The notes under the pieces are model-generated. The model saw nothing but the letters and a program-made list of their open reading frames with translations. It ran no database searches and was not told the DNA's origin. A program made the position numbers and the translations under genes. Of a stretch of DNA of 64,000 nucleotides, positions 8,909 to 18,033 are shown piece by piece (the first letter of the stretch is position 1; the number at the start of each line of letters is the position of its first letter). Source of the stretch: Exercitatus varius (GTDB taxonomy: Bacteria > Pseudomonadota > Gammaproteobacteria > Enterobacterales > Pasteurellaceae); NCBI RefSeq assembly GCF_029577735.1, contig NZ_JARQTO010000009.1, positions 124,001 through 188,000 of the forward strand. Reading direction: 5' to 3'.

Positions 8909-9991
8909 TTACACGTTTTGTTTTTCCCGGTTTTTAGCGGATTTCAATACTACATTTTTCAGACCGCTTAACAATTCCCGATGAATATGGCTTAAGCGCG
9001 GCTTATCTTCCTTATTGAAGGCCAACGGACGGCAAAACTCCATAGTTTTCAACCCTAATCGCGCCGTCAGCAAACCTACGCCCAAGCCTTGTCCGATGCG
9101 GCCGGAAAGCTTGGCGGTAATGTCCTGCGACAACCAATCCAAACCGATATCCTGCACCAATTCCGTTGCACCGGTGAAAGCCATATTGATGAGCACCATG
9201 CGCATTAAACGCAAGCGGCTCCAATAACCTAATTCAATGCCGTAAATATTGGCGATACGATTGATTAACCGCGTATTACGCCAAGCCAGAAACAGCATAT
9301 CCACCACCGCCAGCGGGCTGACCGCCACCACAATACCGCTTTCGACGGCGCTTCGGGTAATCAGTTTTTTCGCTTTTTTATCAATCGGATACAATACGTT
9401 TTTGGTGAACAGTTCTCCCACTTCGCGCGCCGTCAAGCCGTCGTTCAATTGCTTCCGCCACAACTCAACAGCAGGATGTTGCTCATCCATATCCAGCGAA
9501 GAGGCGATTTTCTCACATAATTCTTTGGCTTTATCCGCATCAAAATCTTCTTTAAATTCGACCGCACTTTCAGCCCGTAAAGCCAGATGCCGGCGTAATT
9601 TACGCAAGCGTAAAAATTCCTTGCCAAGCGCCGTCAAACCTAATCCGACGACAGAACAACCGACAACGGAAAAAGCAAAATAAATCCACTGATTCGCCCG
9701 CCAGCTATCGATCAACCATTGCACCGATTGCGCCACCGTCGCGCCCAAAAACAATATAACGACGGCGATCACCGCTCGTTTCCACCAGCGGGATTTTGGT
9801 CGTATCGCCCGTTCGAATTGTGCGGTCAGCAATTCGCCTTCCAGCGCCTCGCTTTCTTCGTTTTTCTCATCAAGTGCGGTCAAATCCGGCGTAATTTCTG
9901 CCGTTGCGGAAAACTCACGCTTTGCTTGAAAAGCCTCTTCTTCATTACCTGCATGATTTTCCGCATGATTAAAAACACGTTTATCGTTCAT
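8909..9991 (-). CDS. ycjF: YcjF / UPF0283 inner-membrane protein (DUF697)
   Basis: 360 residues. A hydrophilic N-terminus (1-68) is followed by two membrane segments (about 70-92 and 100-122), a soluble part, and the C-terminal DUF697 region (about 215-335, e.g. SGIVVAVSPLAVVDML). The family function is not established. In E. coli ycjF sits between ycjX, an ATPase-like partner, and tyrR. The tyrR link is kept here, but ycjX is not upstream: fumC follows in the opposite direction. tyrR lies 78 nt downstream on the same strand. Confidence 0.85.
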   Translation of the reverse strand: MNDKRVFNHAENHAGNEEEAFQAKREFSATAEITPDLTALDEKNEESEALEGELLTAQFERAIRPKSRWWKRAVIAVVILFLGATVAQSVQWLIDSWRANQWIYFAFSVVGCSVVGLGLTALGKEFLRLRKLRRHLALRAESAVEFKEDFDADKAKELCEKIASSLDMDEQHPAVELWRKQLNDGLTAREVGELFTKNVLYPIDKKAKKLITRSAVESGIVVAVSPLAVVDMLFLAWRNTRLINRIANIYGIELGYWSRLRLMRMVLINMAFTGATELVQDIGLDWLSQDITAKLSGRIGQGLGVGLLTARLGLKTMEFCRPLAFNKEDKPRLSHIHRELLSGLKNVVLKSAKNREKQNV

Positions 9992-10044
9992 TTTTTTCTC
10001 CTGTTTTCGTGATTTTAGCGAAAAAATTATCGGTGCTCCGATTT

Positions 10045-10060
10045 AATGATCTAAATCACA
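10045..10060 (+). promoter_or_regulatory. FNR/CRP-like site upstream of fumC
   Basis: AATGATCTAAATCACA contains an FNR-type pair ATGAT-CTAA-ATCAC and also fits CRP (nnTGA-N6-TCACA). A -10 candidate TAGAAT lies at 10101-10106 with no good -35. The predicted start near 10112 puts the site centre at about -60, a normal class I activator position. The 12-bp core TGATCTAAATCA recurs exactly upstream of arcA. Confidence 0.55.
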
Positions 10061-10153
10061 AAAACTGTAATTCGTTCTATCCGACCTAACTATGAAGTGT
10101 TAGAATTCGTGCAATGTATTTTACTTTAACACAATAATAAATAGGTGATTATT

Positions 10154-11548
10154 ATGACATTTCGTATTGAAAAAGACACTATGGGCGAAGTTCAAGTTCC
10201 TGCGGATAAATATTGGGCGGCGCAAACCGAACGTTCACGCAACAACTTTAAAATCGGCCCTGCAGCGTCCATGCCACACGAAATCATCGAAGCATTCGGC
10301 TACTTGAAAAAAGCGGCCGCTTATGCCAACACGGATTTAGGCGTATTGCCGGTTGAAAAACGCGATTTAATCGCACAAGCCTGCGATGAAATCCTGGCGC
10401 ATAAATTAGACGATCAATTCCCGTTGGTTATCTGGCAAACCGGTTCAGGTACGCAATCCAACATGAACCTGAACGAAGTTATCGCTAATCGCGCACATGT
10501 GCTTAACGGCGGTAAATTAGGCGAAAAATCCATCATCCACCCAAATGACGATGTAAACAAATCTCAATCCTCAAACGATACTTACCCGACGGCTATGCAC
10601 ATTGCGGCATATAAAAAAGTCGTTGAAGCGACCATTCCCGCTATCGAACGTTTACAAAAAACCTTAGCGGCGAAATCCGAAGAATTTAAAGACGTGGTGA
10701 AAATCGGTCGTACTCACTTAATGGACGCCACTCCATTAACATTAGGCCAGGAATTCAGTGGTTATGCGGCGCAATTACACTTCGGTTTAATCGCCATTAA
10801 AAACACGTTACCGCACTTACGTCAATTGGCATTGGGCGGTACGGCGGTCGGTACCGGCTTGAATACGCCTAAAGGTTATGACGTAAAAGTAGCGGAATAC
10901 ATCGCTCAATTCACAGGACTTCCGTTCATTACCGCCGAAAACAAATTCGAAGCGTTAGCAACGCATGATGCCATCGTTGAAACTCACGGCGCACTGAAAC
11001 AGGTCGCTATGTCATTATTCAAAATCGCCAACGACATTCGTTTATTGGCATCCGGTCCGCGTTCGGGCATCGGGGAAATCTTAATCCCTGAAAACGAACC
11101 GGGTTCGTCCATCATGCCGGGTAAAGTGAATCCGACTCAATGCGAAGCCATGACAATGGTTGCGGCGCAAGTATTAGGTAACGATACGACTATTTCGTTT
11201 GCCGGCTCTCAAGGTCACTTCGAATTGAACGTATTCAAACCGGTAATGGCGGCAAACTTCTTGCAATCCGCACAATTAATCGCAGATGTTTGTATCTCAT
11301 TCGACGAACACTGTGCAAGCGGTATCAAACCGAATACTCCGCGCATTAAGCACTTGCTTGAAAGCTCATTAATGTTAGTGACCGCGTTAAACACTCACAT
11401 CGGTTATGAAAATGCGGCGAAAATTGCAAAAACTGCGCACAAAAACGGCACTACATTACGCGAAGAGGCCATTAACTTAGGTTTGGTATCAGCCGAAGAC
11501 TTCGATAAATGGGTTCGTCCGGAAGACATGGTCGGCAGCTTAAAATAA
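10154..11548 (+). CDS. fumC: Class II fumarate hydratase
   Basis: 464 residues from MTFRIEKDTMGEVQVPADKY. The ATG at 10154 is chosen over a GTG at 10145 because AGGTGA sits 5 nt before it and because FumC homologues start there. The fumarase/aspartase signature GSSIMPGKVNP is intact, as are TGSGTQSNMN and GRTHLMDATP. The enzyme is iron-free and interconverts fumarate and malate. Running from malate to fumarate it feeds the fermentative succinate branch typical of these bacteria, which fits the activator-like site upstream. It stands alone, with a terminator behind it. Confidence 0.97.
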   Translation: MTFRIEKDTMGEVQVPADKYWAAQTERSRNNFKIGPAASMPHEIIEAFGYLKKAAAYANTDLGVLPVEKRDLIAQACDEILAHKLDDQFPLVIWQTGSGTQSNMNLNEVIANRAHVLNGGKLGEKSIIHPNDDVNKSQSSNDTYPTAMHIAAYKKVVEATIPAIERLQKTLAAKSEEFKDVVKIGRTHLMDATPLTLGQEFSGYAAQLHFGLIAIKNTLPHLRQLALGGTAVGTGLNTPKGYDVKVAEYIAQFTGLPFITAENKFEALATHDAIVETHGALKQVAMSLFKIANDIRLLASGPRSGIGEILIPENEPGSSIMPGKVNPTQCEAMTMVAAQVLGNDTTISFAGSQGHFELNVFKPVMAANFLQSAQLIADVCISFDEHCASGIKPNTPRIKHLLESSLMLVTALNTHIGYENAAKIAKTAHKNGTTLREEAINLGLVSAEDFDKWVRPEDMVGSLK

Positions 11549-11572
11549 GCAGTAAATATAAATAAAAATTGC

Positions 11573-11598
11573 AAGGCGACGGAAGTCGCCTTTTTTTT
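11573..11598 (+). terminator. fumC terminator
   Basis: AAGGCGAC (11573-11580) pairs with GTCGCCTT (11585-11592) around a GGAA tetraloop, followed by an eight-T run. Confidence 0.93.
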
Positions 11599-11647
11599 CT
11601 GGCTAGAGTTGGTATAATTTTGCCAATTCGTTTATGTTGGACGCTTT

Positions 11648-12253
11648 ATGAAATTGAAATCACTCTTTATCGCCATTTTATGCTTAATTCCTACCGCACT
11701 TTCGGCGAATTGGCTGCCTGTGGGCAAAGCAGATTATAACTGGGGCCCGTTCCACGTTTATACCATATCGTTATTTACGGAAAACGGTCATTATAAAGAA
11801 AATCAAACTCCGGTTATGCTCTCTTTTGACTTTGGTAAGCCCGTCGAAGGTAAAAATTTTGCCATTATTCTGATCAAAGAAATGGCGGCGCTTGATGTCG
11901 ATCCCAAACAGTCTGAAAGCTGGCTTGCTCAGCTACAACAAACCTTACCGGATTTATCGCCTAATGATCGTTTGAATTATATTGCCTTACCTGATACAGG
12001 TTATTTCATTGTGAACGATCAAGTGTTGGAACAACAGTTTGATAAAGCCTTTAATCAGGCTTTTATCGACATCTGGTTATCGGGCAAAACGAATTTTGCG
12101 GCGTTAAAAAATCAACTTATCGGTAAAGAAAAATCCACTGCGACGGAAATTCATCATAAAGAACCGCCTAAAGTGCCGATGATGGAAGATGACGCTAATC
12201 CGCAAATTCCGCCGACTTACGAATTACAACAGGAACGAATCCCGGAAATTTAA
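11648..12253 (+). CDS. Exported protein, possibly bacterial chalcone isomerase-like
   Basis: 201 residues. The signal peptide MKLKSLFIAILCLIPTALSA is clear, with cleavage near residue 20. The mature N-terminus NWLPVGKADYNWGPFHVYTI, then SLFTENGHYKENQTPVML, resembles the W-x-x-VG ... YxxxLYxxxGxY pattern of periplasmic chalcone isomerase-like (Chalcone_3) proteins; this is recall, not a search. The last 35 residues are Pro/Glu-rich and probably disordered. There is no lipobox. It stands alone between two terminators. The start is 42 nt past the fumC terminator, so it has its own promoter or depends on readthrough. Function unknown. Confidence 0.75.
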   Translation: MKLKSLFIAILCLIPTALSANWLPVGKADYNWGPFHVYTISLFTENGHYKENQTPVMLSFDFGKPVEGKNFAIILIKEMAALDVDPKQSESWLAQLQQTLPDLSPNDRLNYIALPDTGYFIVNDQVLEQQFDKAFNQAFIDIWLSGKTNFAALKNQLIGKEKSTATEIHHKEPPKVPMMEDDANPQIPPTYELQQERIPEI

Positions 12254-12287
12254 ATTTCATTTCATCAAAGTATTCCTCAAAAAATAA

Positions 12288-12314
12288 AAGAGTTGATTTA
12301 ATCAACTCTTTTTT
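12288..12314. terminator. Terminator after the exported protein gene
   Basis: AAGAGTTGAT (12288-12297) pairs with ATCAACTCTT (12301-12310) around loop TTA, followed by T's to 12314. It separates the plus-strand gene from the convergent permease gene. Confidence 0.85.
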
Positions 12315-12365
12315 ATCATCCGGATTCCAACACTCCGTTTTTCCCTCAATAGATATGATCAAACC

Positions 12366-13244
12366 CTATGAAAATGCCGTTATTTTAGTTTTAGCCATAC
12401 CGTCTGATATCAGCAAGAATACCGCAACACATAAACAGCCCATTAAAATATAAGAATCCTGCTCTAAACGTTCGCCGATTAGAAAGGAAACCACTAACAT
12501 TGTAAAAGGCTCCAAATAACCCAACAATCCTAAAATATTAATGGGAATTCGTTGACTTGCCATGATATAAGCGATAAACGCAATACCGCCCACCAATCCC
12601 AATAATGCCAACCATTCATAAGCGAAAGGATTTTGTTGCAGAACCCAAGACATCTCCACCTGTGCGGCAAAATAGACAGAAATCGGAATCATCAATAACA
12701 TCTCAAGCAAAAAGCTGGAAAGATGCAAAATATTAAAATGCTTACGCACTGCGAAATAAACGGGATAACCTACGCAAACAAAAGCCGTTTCCCACGAAAA
12801 CACACCGGTTATCCAGATCTTACTGAAAACGCCTAATGCGGCAAAAATAACAGCGACGCCTTTAACTCGACTCATTCGTTCACGGAACGCAAAACGCCCC
12901 ATTAACACCATTACCAGCGGCATCAGTAAATAACCGATAGAAACCTCAATCGCTTTGCCATTCACCGGCGCCCATAAAAACAGCCACATTTGCGCGCCGA
13001 TATTCAAACTATTAAACAAAAGAATAACAATGAGATAAGGTTCGTGCATTAAACGGGTTAAAAAAGCCAGAAACTCTTGCTGTTGTTTCAATAGAAAAAC
13101 AGCGGCAATCACGAAAGGAACGGTAACCAACGTTCGCCATCCGAAAAGCCCGGCACCTTGAATCGGATATAAAACCGTTGAAAGAAAATAGACCACACCA
13201 AAAAGCAAAGAAGCGAAAACAGACAGTAAAACACCTTTTAGCAT
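12366..13244 (-). CDS. EamA/RarD-like membrane permease
   Basis: 292 residues, almost all hydrophobic, with about ten membrane helices in two EamA-type halves (about 1-140 and 150-285). The start MLKGVLLSVFASLLFGVVYF and the internal GYLLMPLVMVLMGR and GYLEPFTMLVVSFLIGE resemble RarD-type drug/metabolite transporters. The substrate cannot be read from sequence. Lys and Arg residues flank the helices as usual for inner-membrane topology. It lies downstream of tRNA-Leu on the same strand but is separated from it by a terminator. Confidence 0.75.
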   Translation of the reverse strand: MLKGVLLSVFASLLFGVVYFLSTVLYPIQGAGLFGWRTLVTVPFVIAAVFLLKQQQEFLAFLTRLMHEPYLIVILLFNSLNIGAQMWLFLWAPVNGKAIEVSIGYLLMPLVMVLMGRFAFRERMSRVKGVAVIFAALGVFSKIWITGVFSWETAFVCVGYPVYFAVRKHFNILHLSSFLLEMLLMIPISVYFAAQVEMSWVLQQNPFAYEWLALLGLVGGIAFIAYIMASQRIPINILGLLGYLEPFTMLVVSFLIGERLEQDSYILMGCLCVAVFLLISDGMAKTKITAFS

Positions 13245-13270
13245 ACGGAATCAACCAGAAAAGAGATAAG

Positions 13271-13296
13271 AAAAAAGCCACTATTACAGTGGCTTT
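13271..13296 (-). terminator. tRNA-Leu terminator
   Basis: AAAGCCACT (13274-13282) pairs with AGTGGCTTT (13288-13296). The plus-strand A-run from 13271 becomes the U-tract on the minus strand, 18 nt past the tRNA 3' end. Confidence 0.88.
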
Positions 13297-13313
13297 GGAA
13301 TGATATTTATCGG

Positions 13314-13400
13314 TGGTGCCTAGGGTCGGACTCGAACCGACACACCCGCAAAGGCGGCGGATTTTGAATCCGCTGCGTCTACCAATTTCGCCACCCAGGC
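13314..13400 (-). tRNA. tRNA-Leu(CAA)
   Basis: 87 nt including an encoded CCA. The acceptor stem GCCTGGG pairs with CCTAGGC (one G-U pair). The D-arm contains GGTAGAC, the anticodon loop TTCAAAA reads CAA (UUG codons), a long variable arm marks it as class II, and the T-arm is GGTTCGAGTCC. Confidence 0.97.
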
Positions 13401-13436
13401 TTCACTGATAAACATCATCTGGTTTGTGTGCTGTGC

Positions 13437-13464
13437 ATTATACGGGTATTCACCGGGCTTGCAA
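13437..13464 (-). promoter_or_regulatory. tRNA-Leu promoter
   Basis: On the minus strand TTGCAA (-35, 13459-13464) and TATAAT (-10, 13437-13442) are separated by 16 bp, ending 36 bp before the mature 5' end. tRNA-fMet has the same -35 and spacing. Confidence 0.85.
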
Positions 13465-13506
13465 GCAGAAATTTTTATTTTTTATTCGTTCGCTGTAAAA
13501 TTCGCC

Positions 13507-13555
13507 AAATTTTGACCGCACTTATCATATAACGACAAAAGTGCGGGCAAATTTT
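13507..13555 (-). terminator. lptFG terminator formed by inverted USS-like arms
   Basis: The arm at 13507-13523 (containing GACCGCACTT) pairs with the arm at 13539-13555 (containing AAGTGCGGGC) over 17 bp with two mismatches. It begins 10 nt past the lptG stop. One arm is a canonical USS and the other the GGGC variant. Confidence 0.65.
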
Positions 13556-13564
13556 GAGCCATTT

Positions 13565-14629
13565 TTAATCCCGTTTACGGCTGAGCAACCACCAGGTAAT
13601 AATCAAGAAAAGGACGCTCGGCATTAGCGCGCCGGCAATAGGCGCCACATTATAAACCAAACTTAACGGCCCAAAAATCTCATTGATCACATAAAACAGG
13701 AAGCCGAAACAAATCCCCGTCACAATGCGAGCGCCTGCCGTGACGCTACGTAACGGCCCAAAAATAAACGACAACGCTAACATCATCATCACGCCCACCG
13801 AAATCGGTTGAAACAATTTCCGCCAATAGGTCAGCTCGAACTTTTTGCTGTCCTGTCCCGTTTGGTGCAAAAACGCGATATATTCCGACAAACCGGAAAT
13901 AGAAAGCGAAGTCGGCCGCAAAGATACAATGCCTAATTTGTCCGGCGTTAAAGAAGTCTGCCATTCCTGCGAAATATAATTTTTCGTGGAAATTTGATCC
14001 GGCTTAATATCGGACACATTCAACTGCTGCAACTGCCATTTTCCGTTCTCGTAAGTCGCGCTATTGGCGTGGCTGAGGCGTTGTAACTGGCGATTATCGA
14101 AATGGTAGATGTATACGTCTTTCAGATTGGCATCTTCACGCACTTGGCGAACAAAAATAAAATCATTGCCGTCTTTCGCCCACACGCTGTTTTTCACGGA
14201 CATTAAAGAACCGCCCGAAATGGCTTTCGCACGCATATCGCGGGCGTATTGTTCCGTTTGCGGAATCCCCCACTCGCCAATTACCATGGTAATCAGCACC
14301 AAGGGAATAGCGGTTTTCATGACGGCAATGCCAATTTTCAGTCGAGAAAATCCGGCCGACTGCATCACGATTAATTCGCTGCGGCTTGCCAGATTCCCCA
14401 ACGCAATCAACGCGCCGAGCAACGCCGCCATCGGGAAAAAGGTTTCAACATCCTTCGGTATGGTTAAAACCGTGAAAAGCACCGCCTGCAAGCTGTCGTA
14501 AGTGCCTTTTCCTACCGAACGGAATTGTTCCACGAATTTAATAATGGCGGACAATCCAACCAAAGTCAGCAAAGTGGCAAAAATCGTCCCTAAAATGCTT
14601 TTGCCGATATAACGTTCCAATGTATTCAT
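13565..14629 (-). CDS. lptG: LPS export permease LptG
   Basis: 354 residues. Three N-terminal membrane helices (about 15-120), a periplasmic beta-jellyroll domain (about 125-265) and three C-terminal helices (about 270-352) give the LptF/LptG layout. The opening NTLERYIGKSILGTIFATLL is typical of LptG. With LptF and the LptB ATPase it extracts LPS from the inner membrane and passes it to the LptC-A-D bridge. It starts 3 nt after lptF, so the two are cotranscribed. Confidence 0.95.
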   Translation of the reverse strand: MNTLERYIGKSILGTIFATLLTLVGLSAIIKFVEQFRSVGKGTYDSLQAVLFTVLTIPKDVETFFPMAALLGALIALGNLASRSELIVMQSAGFSRLKIGIAVMKTAIPLVLITMVIGEWGIPQTEQYARDMRAKAISGGSLMSVKNSVWAKDGNDFIFVRQVREDANLKDVYIYHFDNRQLQRLSHANSATYENGKWQLQQLNVSDIKPDQISTKNYISQEWQTSLTPDKLGIVSLRPTSLSISGLSEYIAFLHQTGQDSKKFELTYWRKLFQPISVGVMMMLALSFIFGPLRSVTAGARIVTGICFGFLFYVINEIFGPLSLVYNVAPIAGALMPSVLFLIITWWLLSRKRD

Positions 14630-14632
14630 AGG

Positions 14633-15739
14633 CTACTTCCCTGCCGTCGCTTCGCTGCCAAACATATTGCGAACTTTGTACATAAACGAGCTTTCCCAGC
14701 TATTAAGCAAAATCCCCAGCAATAAAAACGCCACATTCACCAACGGCATAAAAAAAGCGGCATCCAGTTTTCCCGCCGCGCCGGCCGATTTCAGCGAACT
14801 CTGTGCTAAAAAATAGATTAAATACAGCAACAGCGCCGGCAACATTTTAGCAAAACGTCCCTGCCGAGGGTTTACGCGGCTCATCGGCACGGCGATCAAC
14901 GCCATTAAAGGCACCGCCAGAATTAAGGTTAAACGCCAATGTAATTCGGTTTTGGCCGCCGGCGTATTTAATTGAGTTAACGTATTGAAATCCAATACTT
15001 CCGCTTCATTTTCCGTCGCTTCGGCGGACTGATGCCCCAAATAAGCCTGATATTCTTCAAAACGGGTAATCCGGAAATCCGGTAACGCGGCAGAACCTTC
15101 AAATCGCTGACTATTTTCCAAGCTCAAAATTTGATCACCGTTCGGTAAGGATTTAAGTTCGCCTTTTTCCGCCGTCACAACCGACGGTTTGGCGCTCCCC
15201 TTCTGGCGGGTTTGGAACAAGTATACGTCATTGATTTGATTATCTTTTATCTTATTGATAAATAACACAAAATCGTTATTATTCGACATCATAAACTGTC
15301 CCGCTGATAACGCCGCCATACGCGGATTCGCTTTTGCATCTTCGACGATTTCCGTTTGTTTCTGAATTGCCCAGGGAGACAGCCATAATGCGTTATAAGC
15401 GGCAAGTATGGCGGTAAAAAACGAAAGCAATAAAACCACGCGCACTAAAATCCGCTGTCCCACGCCGCATGCGCGCATAACGGTGATTTCGCTCTCCGCA
15501 TATAACCGGCCGAACGTCAATAAAATCGCGATAAACAAACATAACGGCAACATCAGCTGCGCCATGGTCGGCATTCCTAGTCCCAGCAGGGAAAAAACAA
15601 GATCCGCCGGCACATTTCCGTTAGCCGCCGAACCCAATACGCGAACAAGTTGCTGGCTGAAGAAAATTAAAAGCAAAATGAACAAAATCGCCACCTGGCT
15701 TTTGAACACTTCCCGGGTTAAATATCTGGTTAAAATCAC
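14633..15739 (-). CDS. lptF: LPS export permease LptF
   Basis: 368 residues with the same six-helix plus periplasmic domain layout as LptG. The start MILTRYLTREVFKSQVAILF is characteristic of LptF, and VMRACGVGQ occurs after the second helix. It is the partner of LptG, 3 nt downstream. The pair diverges from pepA, an arrangement also found in E. coli, with about 145 bp of shared upstream DNA. Confidence 0.95.
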   Translation of the reverse strand: MILTRYLTREVFKSQVAILFILLLIFFSQQLVRVLGSAANGNVPADLVFSLLGLGMPTMAQLMLPLCLFIAILLTFGRLYAESEITVMRACGVGQRILVRVVLLLSFFTAILAAYNALWLSPWAIQKQTEIVEDAKANPRMAALSAGQFMMSNNNDFVLFINKIKDNQINDVYLFQTRQKGSAKPSVVTAEKGELKSLPNGDQILSLENSQRFEGSAALPDFRITRFEEYQAYLGHQSAEATENEAEVLDFNTLTQLNTPAAKTELHWRLTLILAVPLMALIAVPMSRVNPRQGRFAKMLPALLLYLIYFLAQSSLKSAGAAGKLDAAFFMPLVNVAFLLLGILLNSWESSFMYKVRNMFGSEATAGK

Positions 15740-15883
15740 GTTATCTTTTTTTCCGCTTGCAATTTATTGAAATTTCGTTAATCCTACGACCGCACATCGG
15801 CTATGAAGTTCCTTCACGAGGCGCTATAGGATTTGACCGCATATCATAGCCTATTTTCACCTTTAAAAACAGTAGGAAGAAAA

Positions 15884-17338
15884 ATGAAATACTCAGCAAA
15901 TTCAACCGCACTTTCGCAGGCGAATGCCGTTTTTGTCGCCGTTTTTGAAGACGGCACATTGTCACCGAGCGCACAACAATTGGATACCCGAAACGAAATT
16001 TCCGACTTAATCAAAAGCGGTGATATTTCGGGCAAAATCGACGAAATCACCGCATTTCGCCGACAAAATCAACACATTATCGTGGTAGGCGCCGGCAAAC
16101 CGGGTGAAATCAACGAGCGTCAATTCAAACAAATCAGTCAAAAAGCGTTTCAAGCCGTTAAAGCCACCTCCGCTCAAACCCTTGTCAACGCTTTAACGGA
16201 AGTGTCGATTAAAGATCGCGATCTGTATTGGAACGTCCGCTTCGGATTAGAAGCCATTGCGACGGAAAGTTACGTTTTCGACCGATTTAAAAGCAAAAAA
16301 ACCGATCCAATCAAATTGCAGAACGTAATTTTTCATACCGACGACAAACAGGCGCAGCTTGCCGTTCAACATGCCGTCGCCATCGCCTTAGGGGTAAAAT
16401 CGGCGCGCGATCTTGCAAACTGCCCGCCGAACGTCTGTAACCCGAGTTATTTAGCGGCGCAGGCAAAAACGTTGGAAAAACGTACCGCACTTTTAACCGT
16501 CGCCGTGCTGGGTGAAAAAGAAATGGCGGAATTGGGCATGCACGCTTACCTTGGCGTTTCGCAAGGTTCAAAAAATGAAGCGCAGCTTGCTGTGATGACA
16601 TATAAAAATCATCCGAATCCTCACGCCAAACCCATCGTTTTGGTCGGAAAAGGATTAACCTTCGATGCCGGCGGCATTTCGCTGAAACCCGCCGCGGATA
16701 TGGATGAAATGAAATACGATATGTGCGGCGCGGCGTCGATTTTCGGTGTAATGAACGCTCTGGTGGAATTACAGCTGCCGCTGAATGTGATTGGCGTTAT
16801 GGCGGGTTGTGAAAATCTGCCGGACGGCAACGCCTATCGTCCCGGTGATATTTTAACCGCCATGAACGGATTAACCGTCGAAGTGCTGAATACCGACGCG
16901 GAAGGCCGTTTGGTGTTATGCGATACTCTCACTTACGTGGAGCGCTTCGAGCCCGAATGCGTGATCGATGTGGCGACGTTAACCGGCGCTTGCGTCGTGG
17001 CGTTGGGACAGCACAACAGCGGCCTGATTGCCACCGACGATGCGCTTGCCGAACAACTGTTGCAAGCTTCGCAGCAAACGCAGGATAAAGCCTGGCGTTT
17101 GCCTTTAAGCGAGGAATATCAGGAACAACTGAAATCCCCTTTTGCGGATCTTGCCAATATCGGCGGACGTTGGGGCGGCGCCATTACCGCGGGTGCATTC
17201 CTGTCGAATTTCACCAAAAAATACCGTTGGGCGCATTTGGACATCGCGGGAACCGCGTGGTTGCAAGGCGCCAATAAAGGCGCGACGGGCCGTCCGGTCG
17301 GATTATTAACGCAATTCCTGATTAATCAATGCCGCTAA
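15884..17338 (+). CDS. pepA: Leucyl aminopeptidase PepA (M17)
   Basis: 484 residues from MKYSANSTALSQ. An in-frame ATG lies 51 nt upstream, but AGGAAGA directly before 15884 and homologue N-termini favour the internal start. The M17 signature NTDAEGRL is intact, and the two-metal ligands occur in VGKGLTFDAGG and KYDMCGAA. The enzyme is a hexameric two-metal exopeptidase that removes N-terminal residues. In E. coli PepA also acts as a DNA-binding protein in site-specific recombination; whether this one does is unknown. It is divergent from lptFG. Confidence 0.95.
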   Translation: MKYSANSTALSQANAVFVAVFEDGTLSPSAQQLDTRNEISDLIKSGDISGKIDEITAFRRQNQHIIVVGAGKPGEINERQFKQISQKAFQAVKATSAQTLVNALTEVSIKDRDLYWNVRFGLEAIATESYVFDRFKSKKTDPIKLQNVIFHTDDKQAQLAVQHAVAIALGVKSARDLANCPPNVCNPSYLAAQAKTLEKRTALLTVAVLGEKEMAELGMHAYLGVSQGSKNEAQLAVMTYKNHPNPHAKPIVLVGKGLTFDAGGISLKPAADMDEMKYDMCGAASIFGVMNALVELQLPLNVIGVMAGCENLPDGNAYRPGDILTAMNGLTVEVLNTDAEGRLVLCDTLTYVERFEPECVIDVATLTGACVVALGQHNSGLIATDDALAEQLLQASQQTQDKAWRLPLSEEYQEQLKSPFADLANIGGRWGGAITAGAFLSNFTKKYRWAHLDIAGTAWLQGANKGATGRPVGLLTQFLINQCR

Positions 17339-17384
17339 CCGAAAGGACGCCATCGGCGCCCTTTCATCTTCGTTTAACATAGAC

Positions 17385-17428
17385 AAAAGTGCGGGCAAAA
17401 AAACGTTTATTTTTTTGCCCGCACTTTT
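17385..17428. terminator. Bidirectional terminator with GGGC-variant USS arms
   Basis: AAAAGTGCGGGCAAAA (17385-17400) pairs with TTTTGCCCGCACTTTT (17413-17428), with A/T runs extending the stem. It lies between convergent pepA and the oxidoreductase gene. Both arms carry GGGC/GCCC instead of the USS GGTC/GACC, so pairing is preserved while the ninth USS base is lost. Confidence 0.85.
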
Positions 17429-17445
17429 CAGCTGTTCGTCTTATT

Positions 17446-18030
17446 TTAGCCTATCTGCGACAAACCGTTACGCGTTTTTTCCGCCGTTTCGTCCAACATT
17501 GCGCGGCGGGCGGCGTCATCAATCAAATACAGACTACCGAATAAAATATGCTGAATATCCATGATTCCGCAGAAATTAAACAAACCGTTCACCAAACACA
17601 CGTCTAAACCCTGCGCATAGCCGTTTTCCCGATAAGTTTGCGCATTACTGCCCAGATTAATGAACTGTTGCATTTTCTTGCCGCGCAACAATCCTACAGA
17701 CCCCGTTTCGTCGGTTTGATAAGCGAAGCCGTGGGTTAATACGCGATCGAGATAACCTTTCAGGATAGCGGGAAAGCCCATCCACCATAACGGATAAATC
17801 AAGGTGATTAAATCCGCCCGGCGAATATATTGCTGCTCCTGCAGAATATCGGGCGGGATGCTGCCTTTCAGTTCGTGCAAAGGCAGCACGGGATTAAAAT
17901 TCATCTCGTATAAATCTCTTACAATCACTTCAGCACCTTGCTGCGCGCTGACATCGGCCACGCGCGCAACCATCGCGTTGGTAAAACTGTCGGGATTAGG
18001 ATGGGCAAAAATAATAAGATGTGTCGCCAT
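17446..18030 (-). CDS. NAD(P)H-dependent oxidoreductase, flavodoxin-2 fold
   Basis: 194 residues of the flavodoxin-like quinone reductase family (KefF/MdaB/YwrO type). Visible features are the N-terminal flavin loop AHPNPDSFTNAM (about 9-20), the substrate-side motif YPLWWMGFPAILKGYLDRV (about 79-97) and G-F-A-Y after it. The likely role is two-electron reduction of quinones with bound FMN or FAD. It begins 3 nt after ybbJ and ends the qmcA-ybbJ run, before a USS-type terminator. The exact subfamily is not settled. Confidence 0.8.
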   Translation of the reverse strand: MATHLIIFAHPNPDSFTNAMVARVADVSAQQGAEVIVRDLYEMNFNPVLPLHELKGSIPPDILQEQQYIRRADLITLIYPLWWMGFPAILKGYLDRVLTHGFAYQTDETGSVGLLRGKKMQQFINLGSNAQTYRENGYAQGLDVCLVNGLFNFCGIMDIQHILFGSLYLIDDAARRAMLDETAEKTRNGLSQIG

Positions 18031-18033
18031 AAT

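Noticed and set aside
9249..9683. 144-codon frame opposite ycjF
   Set aside because: Antisense to ycjF with no ribosome-binding site or family resemblance.
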